Shown: piece by piece, positions 56,207-63,084 of the stretch
Layout: each line of letters begins with the position of its first letter
Position numbering within the stretch: the first letter of the stretch is position 1
Assembly (NCBI GenBank): GCA_021776135.1
Contig: JAJFGL010000045.1
Location: 1 to 63,084 of the forward strand
Source of the DNA: Kiloniellaceae bacterium
GTDB lineage: Bacteria; Pseudomonadota; Alphaproteobacteria; Kiloniellales; J153
DNA length: 63,084 bases
Direction of reading: 5' to 3'
The notes under the pieces: model-generated
The model's input: the letters and a program-made list of their open reading frames with translations, nothing else
What the model was told of the DNA's origin: nothing
Database searches by the model: none
Program-made: the position numbers and the translations under genes

Positions 56207-56229
56207 TTTATATATCAAGAATATATAAA
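56207..56229. promoter_or_regulatory. Perfect AT palindrome between divergent LysR and DoxX genes
   Basis: TTTATATAT-CAAGA-ATATATAAA has 9-bp perfect arms. It lies 24 nt upstream of the LysR start and about 97 nt upstream of DoxX. It is a strong candidate LysR operator and divergent promoter core. Confidence 0.6.
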
Positions 56230-56325
56230 CCTTATGCTTTTTTTAATTAAGAGCCAGCCCTAAGTTGTTCCTAGTTACAACGAATGAACCCGAGACAAAC
56301 AAAGCAGTTTTTGAAAGGTAAGGTC

Positions 56326-56739
56326 ATGTCAAACATTCAAACTTTATCGGCTCCGGTGGGGCGTGTTCTGATAGCCACGATTTTCGTGATGGCAGGGATG
56401 AACAAGATTACCGGGTACGCAAGCACCCAGGGCTATATGGATGCCATGGGTGTCCCTGGTGGGCTTCTGCCATTGGTTATTCTCCTCGAAGTCGGCGGCG
56501 GATTGGCGATTATTGCGGGCTGGAAGACACGGCCCGTGGCGTTTGCGATGGCCGGTTTCAGTGTCCTGTCAGCCATCCTTTTTCACGCCAACTTCGCCGA
56601 TCAGAACACCATGATCATGTTCATGAAGAACATTGCAATTGCTGGCGGTCTCTTGTTCCTCGTCGCGCATGGCCCGGGTGCCTATGCCCTGGATAACCGC
56701 ACTGCCGCAATGCGCGGTGCCTTGGCGACGGCTGAATAA
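56326..56739 (+). CDS. DoxX family membrane protein (YqjF-like)
   Basis: This is a 137-residue protein from ATG 56326 (AAGGT upstream; ATG 56284 is an alternative). It has four membrane helices: PVGRVLIATIFVMAGMNKI, LLPLVILLEVGGGLAIIAGW, FAMAGFSVLSAILFHANF and MKNIAIAGGLLFLVAHGPG. The DoxX/YqjF family is linked to quinone and thiol redox stress. It is first in the DoxX-pirin-GHR operon, 11 nt before pirin. Confidence 0.9.
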   Translation: MSNIQTLSAPVGRVLIATIFVMAGMNKITGYASTQGYMDAMGVPGGLLPLVILLEVGGGLAIIAGWKTRPVAFAMAGFSVLSAILFHANFADQNTMIMFMKNIAIAGGLLFLVAHGPGAYALDNRTAAMRGALATAE

Positions 56740-56749
56740 GGAAAGAGAG

Positions 56750-57622
56750 ATGAACGCTACTGGCAGGAAAGCTATTAGCACCGGGAAAGTCCGGGAGTTG
56801 GCTGTGCAAACTCCCGGCATTCCTGCTTCTGATGGCGATGGCGTACGGCTGACACGAATTGTCGGCTCCCCGGAAATCGATATGGTCGATCCCTTTCTAC
56901 TTTTGGACTCGTTTGAGTCCGACCAGCCCGGCGACTATATCGGCGGCTTTCCCGATCACCCACATCGGGGTTTCGAGACGGTTACATATCTTCTCGCCGG
57001 GCGTATGCGTCACAAAGATAGCACTGGCCACGAGGGCGTAATTGAACCCGGCGGCGTACAATGGATGACGGCGGGGCGTGGCATCGTCCATTCCGAAATG
57101 CCGGAGCAGGAAAACGGCCTCCTTTCCGGATTCCAACTGTGGGTCAATCTGCCCGCATCCGAAAAGATGACGGCGCCCGCTTATCAGGAGTTTCCTGCAT
57201 CCGAGATCGCCACCGAGACCCTTATCGACGGCCAAACGCTCAAGGTCATCGCCGGGATAACAGACCAGGGAACCGAGGGACCGGTTAAAAATCCCCACAC
57301 CGATCCTCTGTATCTTGACGTTCACCTTGACCCCGGCAAGACGTTTCAACAACGCGTGCCGGAATCCCATGGCTGCTTCATGTATGTGATCGAGGGCGCC
57401 GTCCATGTCGGCGAGGAGAACGCGGAATTGCCTGCGCGAACGCTGGGCGTTTTAGGTGATGGCAACCGGATCGAGGTGTCTTCCGGAGATAAGGGCAGCC
57501 GTTTCCTGGTCGTTGCGGGCAAACGCCTGAACGAACCGGTGGCGCGGGGCGGCCCGTTTGTCATGAACACCAGAGAGGAAGTCCTGCAAGCCTTTGAGGA
57601 TTACCAGCAGGGCAAGTTTTAG
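56750..57622 (+). CDS. Pirin family protein (quercetinase-like)
   Basis: This 290-residue bicupin has metal ligands in DHPHRGFETVTYLL and RGIVHSEMPEQENG, both standard for pirin, and a second cupin with SHGCFMYVIEGAVHVG. E. coli homologues YhhW and YhaK include an enzyme that oxidises the flavonoid quercetin. In this operon it may act on quinone-like aromatics. A GAAAGAGAG sequence is upstream of ATG 56750. Confidence 0.93.
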   Translation: MNATGRKAISTGKVRELAVQTPGIPASDGDGVRLTRIVGSPEIDMVDPFLLLDSFESDQPGDYIGGFPDHPHRGFETVTYLLAGRMRHKDSTGHEGVIEPGGVQWMTAGRGIVHSEMPEQENGLLSGFQLWVNLPASEKMTAPAYQEFPASEIATETLIDGQTLKVIAGITDQGTEGPVKNPHTDPLYLDVHLDPGKTFQQRVPESHGCFMYVIEGAVHVGEENAELPARTLGVLGDGNRIEVSSGDKGSRFLVVAGKRLNEPVARGGPFVMNTREEVLQAFEDYQQGKF

Positions 57623-57631
57623 GAGACGGTC

Positions 57632-58639
57632 ATGGGACTTTTACAAAACGGCAAATGGGTCGACCGTTGGTACGACACCAAGGCGGAAAAGGGGCGCTTC
57701 GTGCGCAAGGCATCACGGTTCCGCAACTGGATTACCGCCGACGGTGCACCCGGCCCCAGCGGCACAGGCGGCTTTAAGGCCGAGGCCGGGCGTTATCACC
57801 TCTATGTGTCCTATGCGTGCCCATGGGCGCACCGCACCTTGATCTTCCGCGCGCTCAAGGGGCTGGAGGATATGATCTCACTGTCGGTCGTCAACTGGTT
57901 CATGGCCGAAGACGGCTGGACCTTTGAAGACGCCGACGGTGTCATCCCCGACAACGTTAACAACGCCGAGCTCCTGCACCAAGTCTACACGGCGGCAGAT
58001 CCCAACTACAGCGGCCGTGTGACGGTGCCGGTGCTGTGGGATAAACAGACGGGAACGATAGTGTCCAATGAATCGTCGGAGATCATCCGCATGTTAAACT
58101 CGGCATTCGATGGCGTCGGCGCGAAACCGGGTGATTATTATCCAGAGACGTTGCAGGCGGAAATCGAGGCTTTGAACGCACGTATCTATGACTCTGTGAA
58201 CAACGGTGTCTACAAGACCGGCTTCGCGACGACGCAGGAAGCCTATGAGGAGGCCGTCATTCCACTGTTTGAGACCCTCGACTGGCTGGAAGAGCATCTT
58301 TCGACGAGGCGTTACCTGACCGGCGCCACCTTGACAGAGGCCGACTGGCGGCTGTTCACCACGCTGGCGCGGTTCGATCCCGTCTATGTCGGGCATTTCA
58401 AATGTAATCTCAAACGTATCGCAGACTATCCCAATCTGTGGGGCTATCTGCGCGACCTGTACCAGCATCCCGGTGTCGCTGAGACGGTGCGCATGGACCA
58501 CATAAAATCGCACTACTATGGAAGCCACGAGACCATCAACCCGACGCGTATTGTGCCTGCCGGACCGCACATTGATTTTATGCAGCCTCATCAACGAACA
58601 CAAACAGGTGTAACAAACGCTGATGTCGAGACCGCGTAA
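57632..58639 (+). CDS. yqjG: Glutathionyl-hydroquinone reductase (YqjG/ECM4-type GST)
   Basis: This 335-residue protein has the active-site Cys in YVSYACPWAHRTLI. GHR-specific segments VNWFMAEDGWTF, NNAELLHQVYTAADPNYSGRVTVPVLWD (split), NESSEIIRMLNSAF, NNGVYKTGFATTQEAYE and HIKSHYYGSHETINPTRIVP match the family. It reduces glutathionyl-hydroquinones, removing GSH from quinone adducts. It follows pirin by 9 nt. The tail after residue 315 is longer and polar. Confidence 0.94.
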   Translation: MGLLQNGKWVDRWYDTKAEKGRFVRKASRFRNWITADGAPGPSGTGGFKAEAGRYHLYVSYACPWAHRTLIFRALKGLEDMISLSVVNWFMAEDGWTFEDADGVIPDNVNNAELLHQVYTAADPNYSGRVTVPVLWDKQTGTIVSNESSEIIRMLNSAFDGVGAKPGDYYPETLQAEIEALNARIYDSVNNGVYKTGFATTQEAYEEAVIPLFETLDWLEEHLSTRRYLTGATLTEADWRLFTTLARFDPVYVGHFKCNLKRIADYPNLWGYLRDLYQHPGVAETVRMDHIKSHYYGSHETINPTRIVPAGPHIDFMQPHQRTQTGVTNADVETA

Positions 58640-58840
58640 TGGGTACGCGGATTACGATACTGCTGTTTGGGTCATGTCTGCTGATGGCACTACCCGGACT
58701 CAAACAACTCGCCGGAACAACGACCGCTTTCATACGCTAAACGGACATTCGACTCCGTTTTGCGCTCTCAGCGCATGGGAATTCGTACTGATGCGTTATC
58801 GGGCCGGCATTGGCATAACTGCTCCCGACCCACAGCGATC
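58640..58840. repeat. Non-coding gap with a decayed copy of the 97-bp repeat
   Basis: GGCATTGG then ACTGCTCCCGACCCA (about 58806-58832) resembles the end of the 97-bp repeat (GGCATTGG, CTGCTCCTGACCC), and CTCAGCGCATGG precedes it. This looks like an old diverged copy at the convergent ends of the GHR and GcvT-like genes. I see no gene here; a small open frame at 58623-58901 lacks coding character. Confidence 0.45.
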
Positions 58841-60025
58841 CTATGAACGCTTGGGTATATCTACGAGTTTGCCGCGTGGGATTTCGGCCAGTTTGTCGTA
58901 GAATGGTAGTTCCACGAGTTCGGCTGGCTGGACAGATCCATCTTTGCAGCCAACCGCGATGACGGTGCCTGGCTCATGCCCCGCTGTATCCAGCAAGGCT
59001 ATGCCGATTCCATGGCCAAGATAGGGTGACGTGGCGCCCGCCGTGACCTTTCCAATGGCTTTTCCGTCCCGTTGAACCACAGCGGAAATCAACGGCTCTC
59101 CGCCCGCGCATTTGATCCCGTGCACTCTTGGCTGCCGGGATGCGGTTACCAAGGCCGCCTTGCCGATGAAATCGCCTTTATCTTCATCAACGAAGCGCCC
59201 GAGCCCTGCATCGTAGGGCGTCGTGGTGCGATTGAAATCGGAACCGGCGTTGAGGATGCCGGCTTCGATGCGCCTGATGTTCATGGCATCCAGCCCAAAG
59301 ATGTCCAGCCCGAAGGGTTCTCCGGCCGCCTTGAGATGAGCCCATAACGCGTCTGGGTCATGATGCGGTTCGGTATAGAATTCCCACCCCAGCTCATTGG
59401 TGTAGCCAGTGCGGGTTACCACAACTTCCTGGCCGGCAAAGTTCACACGTGCAATGGCGAAATACCCGAAGGCTTCGGGCAACCCGCTGTCGCTTGCGGC
59501 CTCCAGGATTTTTAAGGCGTTCGGTCCTTGTACCTGCGATACAAAAATATTGGGATCCGATATTTCAACGTCCATCCCCGATGCCTGCGCTCTGGCCCAA
59601 GAGTAAAAATCGCCGTCTGCCTGTGCGTACCAGAAGGTGTCCTCGGCCAAACGCAACAAGATACCATCGACAATGAGGCCACCGTCCTCATAACAGGCAA
59701 GACCATAGCCGCATCGCCCGACCTTCACCTTCGTAATATCTTTGGTAAAGAGCTTGTCCAACAGGCGCTCGGCGTCCGGCCCCTTAAACTGAAGAGGAAA
59801 CTCGCCGGTATTCAGCAAAGCCGCCTTCCGGCGCAGGAGCCAGTAACCGTCCTCGGTAGAATGATCGTCGAAACAGCAAGCCATGTGACGGCGGTTGTAG
59901 ACGCAATAGTGAGGGCCCTTTGGACGTTCAATTTCGTGGTAGGGGTGCCGCGTCAAGGAATAGTCCCATCCCGCGCCGGGCATGCTTGTGACCAGGTCTC
60001 TGGTTTTTCCATCGCTAGAACGCAT
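58841..60025 (-). CDS. GcvT-family folate-dependent aminomethyltransferase/demethylase
   Basis: This is a protein of about 394 residues from ATG 60025. It shows the GcvT fold: LLRRKAALLNTGEFPLQFKGPDAERLLDKLF, VVTRTGYTNELGWEFYTE, RRIEAGILNAGSDFNRTTTPYDAGLGRFV and KGDFIGKAAL, given as separate landmarks. The family moves one-carbon units from glycine, sarcosine, dimethylglycine, DMSP or methoxyaromatics to tetrahydrofolate. The substrate is not clear; DmdA-like DMSP demethylation is one option. The surrounding DNA and codon use resemble the island and not the core. Confidence 0.82.
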   Translation of the reverse strand: MRSSDGKTRDLVTSMPGAGWDYSLTRHPYHEIERPKGPHYCVYNRRHMACCFDDHSTEDGYWLLRRKAALLNTGEFPLQFKGPDAERLLDKLFTKDITKVKVGRCGYGLACYEDGGLIVDGILLRLAEDTFWYAQADGDFYSWARAQASGMDVEISDPNIFVSQVQGPNALKILEAASDSGLPEAFGYFAIARVNFAGQEVVVTRTGYTNELGWEFYTEPHHDPDALWAHLKAAGEPFGLDIFGLDAMNIRRIEAGILNAGSDFNRTTTPYDAGLGRFVDEDKGDFIGKAALVTASRQPRVHGIKCAGGEPLISAVVQRDGKAIGKVTAGATSPYLGHGIGIALLDTAGHEPGTVIAVGCKDGSVQPAELVELPFYDKLAEIPRGKLVDIPKRS

Positions 60026-60181
60026 CGAGTTTCTCCTGACTTGGGCTTTGAGCGGAGCGATCTTGACATCGCAATTCGCTATGACATTGAGGGCTTTCCG
60101 GGCAATGACACGATATTGACGGGTTTGTGACAAGCCTTTGACCGATGACTATGCGCTTCGAGCCCAGGTGCTAAGGCTGCC

Positions 60182-60250
60182 GCGCGGCGCCTTGAAGACC
60201 ACGACCCCAACCCCGACCAGCGAACGTTTCGATTCCTTTTCCATAATCAC
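60182..60250 (-). pseudogene. Truncated NUDIX 5' fragment (duplicate of 53379-53439)
   Basis: 61 bp at 60190-60250 match the 5' end of the intact NUDIX gene at about 54 positions. The fragment still reads MEKESKRSLVGVGVVVFKA before running into unrelated sequence and a stop. A CGCGGCGCCTTG stretch at 60183-60194 also occurs further inside the intact gene, suggesting an internal deletion. It lacks the NUDIX box. Confidence 0.75.
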
Positions 60251-60257
60251 ATCCACG

Positions 60258-60340
60258 GTCATACGCGGACTTGATCCGCGTATCCATCGACGAGCGAGTC
60301 TCGAACCGCGATGGATTGCCGGATCAAGTCCGGCAATGAC
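60258..60340. repeat. Palindromic element with compensatory changes
   Basis: The 32-bp arms at 60258-60289 and 60309-60340 are inverted. They share ACTTGATCCG and TCCATCG blocks but differ in the inner stems. One arm has ACGCGG/CCGCGT and the other TTGCCGG/CCGGCAA, each self-complementary, so each arm keeps its own hairpin. It is the same family as 43821-43901. Confidence 0.8.
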
Positions 60341-60371
60341 TGAATAAATAACAGGGTGATCATCAAGGGCC

Positions 60372-60782
60372 TTAAGTTTTACGCGCCGCCCGGTAAATCT
60401 TGTCGTCGACCTCGACCTTATAGGCTTCGACCAGGGCGTTGGTCTCGCTGGCCATACCGACGATGGCGCGCAGCTCGTGCAGCATGTCGTCGCTCATGCC
60501 CGCCTTGCGCGCGGCGGCGGTGTGGGAATTGATGCAATAGTCGCAGGTGTTGGCCATGCTGACCGCGAGGTACAGCATCTCCTTGACCAGGGGGTCGAGG
60601 GCGCCCGGCACCATGACCTCCTTCAGGCTCTCCCAGGTCCGCTTCAAGGTCGGGGGGTGCTGGGCCAGAGCCTTCCAGAAATTGTTGATCCAGTTGACAT
60701 TTCGGCTTTCCATGATGTCGTCGTAAACGGCGCGCACCTCTGGCGGCGCGTCTTCGTACTCGACAAAGCGGCTGATGGGCAT
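60372..60782 (-). CDS. Carboxymuconolactone decarboxylase / AhpD-like protein
   Basis: This is a 136-residue protein from ATG 60782. The AhpD-like motif CDYCINSHTAAARKAGMS has the redox CxxC and the following His. FWKALAQHPPTLKRTWESLKE resembles peroxidase-related members. It is probably a thiol-dependent peroxidase or decarboxylase-fold enzyme. It is divergent from the class V aminotransferase, and the 159-nt gap between holds the promoters. GC content returns to core-like here. Confidence 0.88.
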   Translation of the reverse strand: MPISRFVEYEDAPPEVRAVYDDIMESRNVNWINNFWKALAQHPPTLKRTWESLKEVMVPGALDPLVKEMLYLAVSMANTCDYCINSHTAAARKAGMSDDMLHELRAIVGMASETNALVEAYKVEVDDKIYRAARKT

Positions 60783-60941
60783 GATAGGCGGGCTCCTCTT
60801 TTCCTGGGTTTTTTTTGGGGCTTGTCTCCGGGCATCAGGAAACCACGCCGGCGTGGCGAACGGAACCCGCCTATTGCATCCTGGGTGGGCTTGATCCAGC
60901 ATCGGGCTCCGCACCCGCACCGAAAGAATAGGAAAATAGCC

Positions 60942-62087
60942 ATGGCTGGACTCTTGCCGGACGTCGATCCCGAGGGGCTTCTCGAATATTCAGTCGTCTT
61001 CACGGACCGTTCGCTCAATCACATGTCGGGCACGTTTCAGCAGGTGATGAAGGATATCTCCGGCACCCTTAAACAGGTCTACAACGCCGAGGCCATGGCC
61101 GTGGTGCCCGGCGGCGGCACCTATGCTATGGAGGCGGTGGCGCGCCAGTTCGCCCATAACAAGACGTGCCTGATCTTACGCAACGGTTGGTTCTCTTTCC
61201 GCTGGACCCAGATTTTCGAGGCCGGAAACATTCCCGCCAAGACGGCGGTCTTGAAGGCGGGGCCGGCCGAAGACGGTCCTCAGGCCGCCTATGCCCCGGC
61301 GCCCATCGAGAGTGTGGTGGACGCCATACGCACGGAAAAACCCGATCTTGTCTTCGCCCCCCATGTGGAGACCTCCTCGGGGATTGTCCTGCCGGCGGAT
61401 TACCTGCGCGCCGTGGGCGAGGCCGTGCACGCGGTGGGCGGGCTTTTCATACTCGATTGCATCGCCTCGGGCGCCATCTGGGTCGATATGAAGGAAACCG
61501 GCGTCGATGTTCTCATCAGCGCCCCGCAAAAGGGCTGGAGCGCCTCGCCCTGTAGCGGCTTGGTCATGTTGAGCGAGGCCGCGCGCGCCCGGACAGAGGA
61601 AACCGCCAGCACCAGTTTCGCCTGCGACTTGAAAAAGTGGTTGTCGATCATGGAAGCCTACGAGAACGGCGGCCATGCCTATCACGCGACCATGCCGACC
61701 GATGCCCTGGTCAAATTCCGCGACACCATGATGGAAACCCGCGACTACGGCTTCGAAAAGGTGCGCGCCGAGCAGCAGGAACTCGGCGACAAGGTCCGCG
61801 CCCTTCTGGCCCGCAAGGGCTTCAAGAGCCTGGCCGCGAAAGGTTTCGAGGCGCCCGGCGTGGTGGTTTGTTATACGGACGACGCCGATATTCAGAACGG
61901 CAAGAAGTTCATGGCCCAAGGCATGCAGATCGCCGCCGGCGTGCCCCTGCAATGCGGCGAGCCGGAAGACTTCCGCACCTTCCGCCTCGGCTTGTTCGGC
62001 CTCGACAAGCTCCACAACATCGACCGAACCGTCGATAACTTGGACCGGGCCCTAAGCGGTGTGATCGAGGCAACGAACGTGCGGTGA
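60942..62087 (+). CDS. Class V aminotransferase (serine/alanine-glyoxylate type)
   Basis: This 381-residue PLP enzyme starts MAGLLPDVDPEGLLEYSVVF. VVPGGGTYAMEAVARQF binds phosphate, LFILDCIASGAIWVDM includes the PLP-ring Asp, and ISAPQKGWSASPCSGLVMLS carries the PLP lysine. C-terminal blocks are GVVVCYTDD and CGEPEDFRTFRLGLFG. It is likely a serine-pyruvate or alanine-glyoxylate aminotransferase. The exact donor is uncertain. GGAAAA lies upstream of ATG 60942. Confidence 0.9.
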   Translation: MAGLLPDVDPEGLLEYSVVFTDRSLNHMSGTFQQVMKDISGTLKQVYNAEAMAVVPGGGTYAMEAVARQFAHNKTCLILRNGWFSFRWTQIFEAGNIPAKTAVLKAGPAEDGPQAAYAPAPIESVVDAIRTEKPDLVFAPHVETSSGIVLPADYLRAVGEAVHAVGGLFILDCIASGAIWVDMKETGVDVLISAPQKGWSASPCSGLVMLSEAARARTEETASTSFACDLKKWLSIMEAYENGGHAYHATMPTDALVKFRDTMMETRDYGFEKVRAEQQELGDKVRALLARKGFKSLAAKGFEAPGVVVCYTDDADIQNGKKFMAQGMQIAAGVPLQCGEPEDFRTFRLGLFGLDKLHNIDRTVDNLDRALSGVIEATNVR

Positions 62088-62221
62088 TTGCGAATGGCGC
62101 GGGAGGCGGGTTGATCCGGTGGAACACCGGACGAGCGCATACCCATTGTGGCATTATCCCAGACTCGATACGGGATCTATGGCAGGGAATCGTGTCTCAG
62201 TTTAACATTTTTCCGAACCAC

Positions 62222-62315
62222 TGCCCCGAGAGTCCGCTTTTTTGACGCGTCATGTCGGCTTTGCGCCCAACTGCAGCCATCAGCGCGTGGGCACTGGTAT
62301 TTCTGCTCCTGACCC
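62222..62315. repeat. 97-bp direct repeat, right copy
   Basis: This is a close copy of 53516-53612 in the same orientation, with about six substitutions and three fewer T residues. Together the copies bracket 8.6 kb containing the IS, the quinone-stress module, the GcvT-like gene, the AhpD-like gene and the aminotransferase. The rest of the 62088-62395 gap shows no gene. Confidence 0.85.
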
Positions 62316-62395
62316 GAAGCGTACATTTCCGCGACGTCGGATATTCTTTTCCGTTCTTAGGACTCCTGTTGCCCTTGGGGAAAGTTTGGTAGCCT

Positions 62396-63084
62396 ATGGG
62401 CATGAAGTCGCCACTCCGGGATCAGACGTATCGTCGGCTTTTCACGGCACAGGTCGTCGCCCTCGCGGGCACGGGTCTGTCCACAATCGCACTCGCTCTA
62501 CTGGCGTACGATCTGGCAGGCGGCGATGCCGGTGTCGTCCTTGGTACGGCGCTTGCCCTAAAAATGGTGGCTTACGTTGGTATTGCACCGATCATCGGCG
62601 GCTTTGCGCATCGGCTGCCTCGCCGCCGGTTTCTGATCGGGCTCGATGTTGGGCGTGCGGTGACCGTCGCATGCCTGCCATTCGTGACGGAGGTCTGGCA
62701 GATCTATCTGCTGATCTTCTTGCTGAACGCCTTCTCGGCGGGCTTCACGCCGACCTTCCAGGCGACGATTCCGGATATCTTGCCGGACGAAACCCAATAC
62801 ACGCGCGCACTTTCCCTGTCCCGGCTCGCTTACGATCTGGAGAACCTGTTGAGCCCAACGCTCGCTGCCGCCGCGCTCGTCTTGCTGACCTACGACGCCT
62901 TGTTCGCCGCGAACGCCGTGGCCTTTTTGGCCTCTGCCCTTCTGGTTTTCTCGGTGCGGTTGCCATCGCCCAAACCCCACGAGCGCGAGCACGGCATATG
63001 GCACAACATGAGCTTCGGCATCCGGGCTTACGTCAAGACACCGAGACTGCGCGGGCTGCTGGCTCTTTCGCTCGCGGTGGCAAC
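62396..63084 (+). CDS. MFS transporter, N-terminal part (cut by window edge)
   Basis: The frame is open from ATG 62396 (or ATG 62402) to the edge, about 229 residues, beginning MGMKSPLRDQTYRRLFTAQV. Membrane segments include VVALAGTGLSTIALALLAYDL, ALALKMVAYVGIAPIIGGFA, IYLLIFLLNAFSAGF and TLAAAALVLLTYDALFAANAVAFLASALLVF in blocks. FAHRLPRRRFLIGLDVGRA is the MFS loop 2-3 signature. YRRLF and the overall pattern resemble EntS-type drug/siderophore exporters. The substrate is unknown. It starts 81 nt after the right direct repeat. Confidence 0.8.
   Translation, partial: MGMKSPLRDQTYRRLFTAQVVALAGTGLSTIALALLAYDLAGGDAGVVLGTALALKMVAYVGIAPIIGGFAHRLPRRRFLIGLDVGRAVTVACLPFVTEVWQIYLLIFLLNAFSAGFTPTFQATIPDILPDETQYTRALSLSRLAYDLENLLSPTLAAAALVLLTYDALFAANAVAFLASALLVFSVRLPSPKPHEREHGIWHNMSFGIRAYVKTPRLRGLLALSLAVA

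Noticed and set aside
58623-58901. Small plus-strand frame after the GHR gene
   Set aside because: It has no ribosome binding site, overlaps the GcvT-like gene's 3' end and covers repeat remnants.
62197-62403. Minus-strand frame encoding MAAVGRKADMTRQ
   Set aside because: It is a translation of the right 97-bp repeat; the same peptide appears from the left copy, so it marks the repeat and not a gene.

Overview
The window reads as chromosomal DNA of a high-GC alphaproteobacterium, most likely Rhodospirillales-like. The evidence is the bolA / J-protein / cobS / cobT gene order, a MipZ-type division ATPase, DUF1134 and DUF374 proteins, an Atm1-type exporter, a TIGR01459-type HAD protein and a class II (B12-dependent) ribonucleotide reductase. 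No rRNA, tRNA or CRISPR was recognised. Both edges cut genes: bolA on the left and an MFS transporter on the right.

Layout. 0-6.4 kb: bolA, J-protein, cobS, cobT, dienelactone hydrolase, phytase-like esterase, rpmB. 6.5-16.5 kb: a minus-strand block with meaB, an Atm1-type ABC exporter, methylmalonyl-CoA mutase, an unusual class III cyclase, a HAD hydrolase and a degenerate EAL protein. 16.6-22.5 kb: pmbA, then an overlapping lipid A run (msbA, DUF374, lpxK, lpxL-like) from which waaA is absent. 22.5-28.5 kb: SPOR protein, M23 peptidase, xseA, purD, mipZ and two small unknown genes. 28.5-35.6 kb: amidase and a fatty acid oxidation operon (thiolase, hydroxyacyl-CoA dehydrogenase/enoyl-CoA hydratase, acyl-CoA dehydrogenase, small membrane protein). 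35.6-39.5 kb: nrdJ, queC, queE. 39.5-43.2 kb: an accessory-looking cassette (DUF1348, flavin oxidoreductase, VOC protein, divergent LysR). 43.2-53.4 kb: ChaC, an aromatic amino acid operon (chorismate mutase, hisC, tyrA), methyltransferase, patatin, DUF1134, ureohydrolase, two tandem 2OG-Fe(II) oxygenases, isoaspartyl peptidase and NUDIX. 53.4-60.3 kb: a probable genomic island with an intact IS1182-family element, a LysR / DoxX / pirin / glutathionyl-hydroquinone reductase module and a GcvT-family protein. 60.3-63.1 kb: host-like genes again (carboxymuconolactone decarboxylase-like, class V aminotransferase, MFS).

Themes. Vitamin B12 links distant genes: CobS/CobT belong to cobaltochelatase, MeaB protects methylmalonyl-CoA mutase, and NrdJ needs adenosylcobalamin. 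Propionyl-CoA and fatty acid breakdown could feed each other through the mutase and the fad operon. The lipid A run and the nearby SPOR and M23 genes serve the envelope.

The most interesting structure is repetitive DNA. A 71-bp REPIN-like element occurs twice in opposite orientations. A 38-bp hairpin repeat is amplified across the cobT stop codon. A second palindrome family shows compensatory changes. The 53.4-60.3 kb island lies between two copies of a NUDIX 5' end, and a 97-bp direct repeat flanks a larger interval. I found no clearly new defence or mobile system. The strongest leads are the island architecture with its quinone-stress module, the queCE pair bracketed by near-copies of the nrdJ 3' end, and several degenerate or fused signalling enzymes.
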